A DNA stretch of 14,243 nucleotides, taken from Pseudomonadota bacterium. GTDB lineage: Bacteria; Desulfobacterota; Desulfovibrionia; Desulfovibrionales; Desulfovibrionaceae. The DNA is taken from assembly GCA_023417745.1 (NCBI GenBank), contig JAEZEM010000007.1, positions 1 through 14,243 on the forward strand, in the 5' to 3' direction. The translations under genes were made by a program, and so were the position numbers. The notes beneath the pieces are model-generated. The model was given only the letters and a program-made list of their open reading frames with translations, did no database searches and had not been told where the DNA came from. Numbering within the stretch: the stretch's first letter is position 1; each line of letters starts with the position of its first letter. Of this stretch, positions 13,204 through 14,243 are shown piece after piece.

Positions 13204-14243
13204 CTATCGCCGCGAAAACCAGCCGTTCACCGTCTCGCCCTTGCCCGGACCGCGCGGGTTGCGGACTTCCTTCACGATGTCGCGGCACACCTCCTCGATG
13301 TAGCCGGTCACCTTGTCGCTTTGGCGCACCGCCGCCGGGTCGAAGCCCGGTTCGCGCACGTGGCTGTAATCCAGCCCGGCCATGGACAGCACCAGCCCCA
13401 GGTTGACGTAGGGCAGCGCCCCCTGGATGGCGTAGCCGCCTTCCAGCACGGCGATGTCCGCCCCGAGCAGCTTGGTGAGCTGGGCGTAGCCCTGGGCCGA
13501 GAAGGCCATGTCCGTGATGGGGTCGGAGAAGTGGTTGTCCTGGCCGGCGGAGTTGATGACCAGATCGGGCTTGAAATCTTCAATGAGCGGCATGACCACT
13601 TCGCGCATGGCGAAAAGAAAGCCCTGGTCCGAGGTTCCGGGCGGCAGCGGCACGTTGACCGTGGTTCCCAGCGCCCTTGGGCCGCCGAGCTCCAGGGGAA
13701 AGCCGGTGCCGGGATACAGCGTGCGGCCGTCCTGGTGCAGGGAAATGAAGAGCGTATCGGGGTCGTTCCAGTAGACGTCCTGGGTGCCGTCGCCGTGGTG
13801 GCAGTCGGTGTCCACGATGGCCACGCGCAAGGGGCCGTAGCGCTCCCGCAGCCATTCGACCATCACCGCTTCGATGTTGATGTTGCAAAACCCGCGCGAG
13901 CCGTGGACCACCTTCATGGCGTGGTGGCCGGGCGGCCGCACCAGGGCAAAGGCCCGCTCGGCCTCTTTCTCCAGCACCGTGCGGGCGGCCCGGATGGCCC
14001 CGCCGGCGGAGATGAGGTGCGAAGTGGTGGTGACGGCCGGCACGTCGGGAAAGCAGAAATGCACCCTGGCCACGTCTTCGGCCGTGGCCAGGTCGGGCTT
14101 GAGTTCGGTCACGCCCGGGATGTCGAAGACGCCTTCCTCGCGCAACTGGTCCTGGGTGTAGAGCAGGCGTTCCTGGCGCTCGGGATGGGTGGGCGAGATG
14201 GCCCAGTCGTAGGCCGGGAAAAAGACGATCCCCAGGGGATGGC
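13204..14243 (-). CDS. Histone deacetylase-family (HDAC/AcuC/AphA superfamily) amidohydrolase, 5' end outside the window
   Basis: The frame is open to the window edge; the visible part (346 codons and a stop) starts HPLGIVFFPAYDWAISPTHP, the HDAC N-terminal block with its HPER-type motif, so only few residues are missing. A TTG at 14145 is an internal codon, not the start. Catalytic motifs are intact: RPPGHHA (His-His pair at 13921-13926), DTDCHHGDGTQ with the zinc-binding Asp and His (13795-13812), GQDNHFSDP with the third zinc ligand, and LEGGYAI with the active-site Tyr (codon 13432-13434). It should be a zinc-dependent deacetylase of acetylated lysine, polyamine or another amide in the cytoplasm; the substrate is not visible. 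The C-terminus ends NGWFSRR at a UAG that keeps the frame of the downstream zinc-ribbon segment. Confidence 0.9.
   Translation of the reverse strand, partial: HPLGIVFFPAYDWAISPTHPERQERLLYTQDQLREEGVFDIPGVTELKPDLATAEDVARVHFCFPDVPAVTTTSHLISAGGAIRAARTVLEKEAERAFALVRPPGHHAMKVVHGSRGFCNINIEAVMVEWLRERYGPLRVAIVDTDCHHGDGTQDVYWNDPDTLFISLHQDGRTLYPGTGFPLELGGPRALGTTVNVPLPPGTSDQGFLFAMREVVMPLIEDFKPDLVINSAGQDNHFSDPITDMAFSAQGYAQLTKLLGADIAVLEGGYAIQGALPYVNLGLVLSMAGLDYSHVREPGFDPAAVRQSDKVTGYIEEVCRDIVKEVRNPRGPGKGETVNGWFSRR

Noticed and set aside
13204..13206. Pyrrolysine insertion at the UAG
   Set aside because: Pyrrolysine is known mainly from methylamine methyltransferases, and no pyl gene or insertion element is visible here. 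Nonsense mutation, ordinary readthrough or reinitiation are simpler.
1..14243. CRISPR array, insertion sequence, tRNA/att site or prophage
   Set aside because: No regularly spaced repeats, transposase, integrase or tRNA-like cloverleaf was seen; the repeats present are short intergenic hairpins.

Overview
This window looks like the chromosome of a high-GC Deltaproteobacterium (Desulfobacterota), most likely a Desulfovibrio/Solidesulfovibrio-type sulfate reducer. That placement is an inference from gene content, very GC-rich third codon positions and a G+C-rich intergenic hairpin repeat of a style I associate with that group; no marker gene is present to prove it. I see no tRNA, rRNA, CRISPR array, insertion sequence or prophage gene, and no gene-free stretch longer than about 200 bases.

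Layout. A truncated membrane acyltransferase (minus, 1-292) diverges from a plus-strand run. First comes a ChrB-type chromate-resistance protein (418-1377), then a possible 30-residue small ORF (1377-1469) and a 12-TM MFS transporter (1481-2677). These are followed by a secreted TraB/GumN-family protein (2870-3829), an unusual Lon-like protease (3912-6326) and an uncharacterised 256-residue partner (6332-7102). A perfect 16-bp bidirectional terminator separates this run from a convergent minus-strand block: a secreted C13/caspase-fold peptidase (7226-9439) and a four-CBS-domain protein (9612-10382). The CBS gene diverges from a second plus-strand cluster: an HDOD signalling protein (10532-11503), a 63-residue small protein, and two exported hypothetical proteins whose genes overlap by GTGA (11569-12775). 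After a striking AT-rich palindrome, a minus-strand HDAC-family deacetylase (13204-14243, running off the window) is followed, in the same reading frame, by a zinc-ribbon segment (12940-13203) cut off from it by a single UAG codon.

Functional reading. ChrB plus an MFS exporter suggests an oxyanion or metal stress unit in which the usual ChrA transporter is replaced. The Lon-like protease and its close-coupled partner look like a protein-quality-control pair. CBS, HDOD and the exported small proteins look like sensory/envelope functions without a defined pathway.

Most worth a second look: the in-frame UAG separating the HDAC domain from a CxxC/CxxC zinc ribbon; the ChrB-sORF-MFS arrangement; a 26-nt identical element spanning the stop codons of two unrelated genes; a two-copy intergenic hairpin repeat with a compensatory base-pair change; the multidomain secreted caspase-like protein; and the AT-only palindrome.
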